Made by a program: the position numbers and the translations under genes. Positions 60,702-64,000 of a stretch of 64,000 bases of DNA are shown piece after piece. This stretch comes from Actinokineospora alba. Its GTDB lineage: Bacteria > Actinomycetota > Actinomycetes > Mycobacteriales > Pseudonocardiaceae. The stretch covers positions 2,170,001 to 2,234,000 of the forward strand of contig NZ_SNXU01000001.1 in the NCBI RefSeq assembly GCF_004362515.1, in the 5' to 3' direction. Below the pieces are notes generated by a model. It had not been told where the DNA came from, searched no databases, and worked only from the letters and a program-made list of their open reading frames with translations. Every line of letters begins with the position of its first letter. The first letter of the stretch is position 1.

Positions 60702-63700
60702 GTGCCCGATCACACCGCTGGGGTCGACCTAGGCCCTGGGAAATTCGGTGGCGTCGTGTCCGACCGGGATGCGGCGCGATCCGCCGCGCCCAAGACGCCC
60801 GGCCGTAAAACGGTCGAGGGCGGGTCCCGCTGGCGGCTGCGCAACTGGCGCCTGCGGACCAAGCTGATCGCGGTCCTCATGGTCCCGGTCATCACCGCCA
60901 TCGCCCTTGGGGTGCTCCGCGCCGACAACGAGCTGCAGCGCGCCGCCGACTTCGACGAAGCCGCCGCGGACATCAGCTCGACCCTCGACGTCGTCGCGCT
61001 CGTCCACGAGCTGCAGAACGAACGTAACCTGGTCGTCGCCCACGTCGCGGGCAGGCGACAGGGTGATGTCGGCAACATCCAGGCCCAGTTCCAGAAGACC
61101 AACGCCACGCTCGCCCGGCTCGCGCAGGCCGCCAAGACCGTCGAGGCCGAGCGGGAGGACGCCCGGCTGCTGATGCCGCTGGCGAACCGCCTCTCCGCCG
61201 TCGAGTCGGTCCGCAGCGCCGCGATGAGCAGCGAATACCCCGACGTCGGCGTCTACGGCGCCTACACCTCCCTGCTGGAGGCCGTGCTGGCCGCCGGCTC
61301 GGAGTTCACCGCCTCGCTCGGCGACCCGGAGATCAACCGCCTCGCCAGCGCCGCGCTCAGCGTCGTGGAGAGCAAGGAGTTCCTGGGCAGGCAGAACTCG
61401 ATCCTGATGATCGCCGCCATCCGGGACAACTTCCCCTCCGGCATGCTCGAACTGGCCCGCGGCGCCGAGGCCAGCTACGCCGCCTCCGTCGCCAACTTCC
61501 GCGCCAACGCCGAGCCGGTCGAGTCGCAGTTCTACTCCGACACCTTCTCCGGCGCCGAGGTCGACCACCGCGAGTCCACCAAGCAGCTCGCCTTCTACCA
61601 CGCCTCGCGGGACCAGCCGCTGGGCATCTCGATCGACTCGCTGCGCGAGGACGCCCGAGCCACCGCCGAGGCGCTGCGCAAGGTCGAGATCTCGCTGCTG
61701 GAGAAGCTGCGGTCGAAGGCCATCACCGCCGCCGACACGGCCAAGGTCGACGCCTGGCGCGACGCCGCGATCGTCCTCGCCGCCGTGCTGCTCGCCCTGA
61801 TCGTCACCCTGATCGTCGCCCGCTCGCTCCTGGTCCCGCTGCGCGTGCTGCGCCGCGACGCCCTGGACGTGGCGAACCGGCGACTGCCCGAGACGGTGCA
61901 GCGAATCCTCGCCGACCCGGACCCGGTCGAGGCCGCCAAGAACGCGGTCGAGCCGGTCCCGGTGTTCACCCGCGAGGAGACCGGTCAGCTCGCCCGCTCG
62001 TTCGACGCCGTGCACGACCAGGCGGTCCGGATGGCGACCGAGCAGGCGCTGCTGCGCGACAACATCAACTCGATCTTCGTCAACCTCTCCCGGCGCAGCC
62101 AGACGCTCGTCGAGCGCCAGCTCTCGCTGATCGACCGGCTCGAGCAGGACGAGCAGGACCCCGACCAGCTCGCCAGCCTCTTCGAGCTCGACCACCTCGC
62201 CACCCGCATGCGGCGAAACTCCGAAAGCCTGCTGGTGCTCTCCGGCTCCGGCCTGAGCCGCCAGCTCAGCCGCCCGGTGCCCGCCGCCGAGGTCGTCGGC
62301 GCCGCGGTCTCCGAGGTCGAGCAGTACGCCCGCATCGAGGTGCTGTCCGCTCCGGACATCGCCGTGCAGGGCCGCGCCGTCTCCGACCTCGTCCACCTGA
62401 TCGCCGAGCTGCTGGACAACGCGACCTCCTTCTCCGAGCCGGAGAAGAAGGTCTACGTCCGGATGGCGGTGACCAGGAAGAAGGAACTCGCCATCCAGAT
62501 CACCGACTCCGGTGTCGGTATGAACGAGGACGAGATCGAGAACGCCAACACCCGCCTCGCCGACCCGCCCGACCTCGACGTCGCGGTGACCAGGCGAATG
62601 GGCCTCTACGTGGTCGCCCGGCTCGCCAAGCGGCACGACATCGTCGTGCGGCTGCGCGACAACGAGGACATCGAGGGCGGCCTGATCGCCCGGATCACCG
62701 TCCCCGCGGGCCTGGTCCACGGCTCCGGCGCCCCGGCGCAGACCAACAACATCATCTCGCCGATCAGCCTCCCGCCCGCCATCGGCGACACGGCGGCCAA
62801 GGCCAGCGGCATCGCGGGGGCCTTCACCGGCAGCATGCCGCGGCTGCGCTCCGACGGCGGCGTGGTGGCCGAGTCCCCGGTGGAGCGCTCCGCCGAGCAG
62901 GTCACCGGCTACCCGCCGTTCCAGCCGAGCTTCGGCGCCGACAAGATCGACGACACCGGCGGCTGGGGTCCCCCCGCCTCCCCGGAGGAGATCAACTCCG
63001 CGCTCAACGGCCACATCTACGACGACTCGGGCGTCGGACTGTTCGGCACCCCGATGCCGGAACAGCCCTACGACGACGACGTAAACGGCGCCTACGCCTA
63101 CGAGCCGCCGCCCCGGCCCGCCGAGCAGACCCACGGCGGCGACGCCCCCACGGAGCGGCTGCCGATCTACGAGGCCGTCCTGTCGCAGTGGTTCGAAGCG
63201 GGTGACACCGGCTCCACCCCCGCCGCCAACGGCAACCCGCCCGCGAACGGCACCATCAACGGCGCACTGACCCCGGCCGAGCCCGAAGCAGACCACCACG
63301 CGGAGCCCACGGCCGACGCCGTCGAGGCGCCCGCCGCGGCGGCCGAACCCGAGCCCGCACCGGAGCCCGAACCGGCCCCCGTCGTCGATCCCTGGGTTTC
63401 CCCAGGTGACGACGGTTGGCAGCGGGCCCGTGCACTGCTCGACCACAGTGCTGACACCATGACTACCGCAGGACTGCCCAAGCGGGTCCCCAAAGCCCAC
63501 TTGGTCCCCGGTTCGGCAGCGCCAAGGGAGGAGACCACCGGTGAACAGCCGGCGGTGCCTCCACTGCCTCCCCGCACGGCGGACGCGATCCGCGGCCGCA
63601 TGTCGAGCTTCCAACAAGGGGTTCGGCGGGGCCGACACGCCCTTGTCGACGCTTACCCTGGTGACCAGACCGGTTCAGACGAGAGCCGCCAAGACGAGGA

Positions 63701-63710
63701 GCAGGAGTGA
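60702..63710 (+). CDS. CvnA-like sensor histidine-kinase-type protein (conservon)
   Basis: 1002 residues. A basic N-terminal tail, TM1 (~55-75), an extracytoplasmic nitrate/nitrite-sensing (NIT)-like region (~80-350: LQNERNLVVAHVAG is the hallmark), TM2 (~355-378), HAMP-like linker, a dimerisation region with NLSRRSQTLVERQLSLIDRLE, and an HATPase with N-box LVHLIAELLDNATSFSEPEKK and G-box DSGVGMNEDEI. A disordered Pro/Ala/Glu tail (~650-1000) follows. CvnA proteins signal through the Cvn B-D partners. GTG 60702 lies 10 bases after AAGGAG; GTG 60693 is an alternative. GTGA overlap with cvnB. Confidence 0.9.
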   Translation: MPDHTAGVDLGPGKFGGVVSDRDAARSAAPKTPGRKTVEGGSRWRLRNWRLRTKLIAVLMVPVITAIALGVLRADNELQRAADFDEAAADISSTLDVVALVHELQNERNLVVAHVAGRRQGDVGNIQAQFQKTNATLARLAQAAKTVEAEREDARLLMPLANRLSAVESVRSAAMSSEYPDVGVYGAYTSLLEAVLAAGSEFTASLGDPEINRLASAALSVVESKEFLGRQNSILMIAAIRDNFPSGMLELARGAEASYAASVANFRANAEPVESQFYSDTFSGAEVDHRESTKQLAFYHASRDQPLGISIDSLREDARATAEALRKVEISLLEKLRSKAITAADTAKVDAWRDAAIVLAAVLLALIVTLIVARSLLVPLRVLRRDALDVANRRLPETVQRILADPDPVEAAKNAVEPVPVFTREETGQLARSFDAVHDQAVRMATEQALLRDNINSIFVNLSRRSQTLVERQLSLIDRLEQDEQDPDQLASLFELDHLATRMRRNSESLLVLSGSGLSRQLSRPVPAAEVVGAAVSEVEQYARIEVLSAPDIAVQGRAVSDLVHLIAELLDNATSFSEPEKKVYVRMAVTRKKELAIQITDSGVGMNEDEIENANTRLADPPDLDVAVTRRMGLYVVARLAKRHDIVVRLRDNEDIEGGLIARITVPAGLVHGSGAPAQTNNIISPISLPPAIGDTAAKASGIAGAFTGSMPRLRSDGGVVAESPVERSAEQVTGYPPFQPSFGADKIDDTGGWGPPASPEEINSALNGHIYDDSGVGLFGTPMPEQPYDDDVNGAYAYEPPPRPAEQTHGGDAPTERLPIYEAVLSQWFEAGDTGSTPAANGNPPANGTINGALTPAEPEADHHAEPTADAVEAPAAAAEPEPAPEPEPAPVVDPWVSPGDDGWQRARALLDHSADTMTTAGLPKRVPKAHLVPGSAAPREETTGEQPAVPPLPPRTADAIRGRMSSFQQGVRRGRHALVDAYPGDQTGSDESRQDEEQE

Positions 63711-64000
63711 CGACCGCGTCAGTACAGCAGCCCGGCAGCTTCGGGTGGCTCATCACCGATTTCGTTCGCCAGGTCCCCGGCGTCGCGCACGCCGTGGTGG
63801 TCTCCGCCGACGGACTGCTGTTGGCCGGATCGCAGGGCTTGCCCCGCGACCGCGCCGAACAGCTCTCCGCGGTGGCGTCCGGCCTGGTGAGTCTCACCGC
63901 CGGTGCCGCGAGGTGCTTCGAAGCGGGCGGGGTCAACCAGACCGTGGTCGAGATGGACCGCGGTTACCTGTTCCTGATGTCGATCTCGGACGGCTCGTGC
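63707..64000 (+). CDS. CvnB-like roadblock/LC7 protein, C-terminus off the window
   Basis: 98 visible residues from the GTG that overlaps the cvnA stop (GTGA). Roadblock/LC7 sequence: WLITDFVRQVPGVAHAVVVSADGLLLAGSQGLPRDRAEQLSAVASGLVSL (core DGLLLAGS). In conservons CvnB partners a DUF742 protein (CvnC) and a small GTPase (CvnD) in a G-protein-like relay, which should follow outside the window. Confidence 0.93.
   Translation, partial: MTTASVQQPGSFGWLITDFVRQVPGVAHAVVVSADGLLLAGSQGLPRDRAEQLSAVASGLVSLTAGAARCFEAGGVNQTVVEMDRGYLFLMSISDGSC

Noticed and set aside
60729..63638. Very long minus-strand open frame opposite cvnA
   Set aside because: GC-rich antisense shadow of a real gene; peptide is low-complexity Gly/Arg/Asp, no start signal, no family.

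Overview
The window is high-GC actinobacterial DNA with dense genes, many GTG starts and ATGA/GTGA start-stop overlaps. Gene content points to the Pseudonocardiales (an Actinokineospora/Saccharothrix/Lentzea-like organism): a DasR ortholog with a dre-like site, SARP regulators, an XRE/DUF397 pair, an SSI-type protease inhibitor and a conservon (nitrate-sensor-like CvnA followed by roadblock CvnB). The genus is inferred from gene content only.

Layout. 0-7.5 kb: secreted proteins (an Ala-rich coiled coil; a tandem discoidin-domain protein), a PIG-L deacetylase, an Abi-alpha/DUF445 membrane pair and an aldo/keto reductase. 7.67-10.7 kb: the ectoine/5-hydroxyectoine operon ectABCD, each gene overlapping the next by 4 nt. 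11-16.3 kb: a large AfsR-type SARP regulator, a flavin/F420-type oxidoreductase, an SGNH hydrolase and a DUF3159 membrane protein. 16.3-21.2 kb: an amino-sugar block with a GlcNAc-kinase-like protein, an HxlR regulator, a SIS-domain protein, DasR and an MFS exporter. 21-25 kb: a secreted lipoprotein, a secreted HExxH metallopeptidase, a second SARP and a threonine dehydratase. 25-27.2 kb: a four-gene operon XRE - DUF397 - DddA-like deaminase toxin - Imm1 immunity protein. 27.4-34.1 kb: thiamine biosynthesis with two TPP riboswitches (thiE; thiO-thiS-thiG; thiC-thiD), interrupted by a MarR regulator and a BacNav-type channel. 34.2-42.9 kb: DUF2332 and LysE proteins, peptide deformylase, LytR_C, SSI inhibitor, a CDC48-like AAA ATPase and phosphatidylethanolamine synthesis (psd-pssA). 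43-44.2 kb: a gene-free repeat island. 44.2-50.5 kb: moeA, AIM24, a Ser/Thr kinase, groEL with a double CIRCE, and menC. 50.5-56.7 kb: LigD-like polymerase plus NADAR, a beta-lactamase-fold hydrolase, an XPB helicase and two septum-formation-like membrane proteins with a fossil third copy. 56.7-60.1 kb: a sulfonate/nitrate/taurine-type ABC importer. 60.7 kb to the end: the first genes of a conservon.

The least explained element is a family of 21-bp modular repeats at three intergenic loci (36.55, 49.25 and 52.03 kb). Two of these are mirror-image arrays that would fold into very long hairpins, and one supplies the stop codon of menC. The 43.6-kb island contains a separate inverted duplication of a 94-bp MITE-like element. 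The deaminase/Imm1 operon under an XRE/DUF397 pair is the most interesting protein-coding system.
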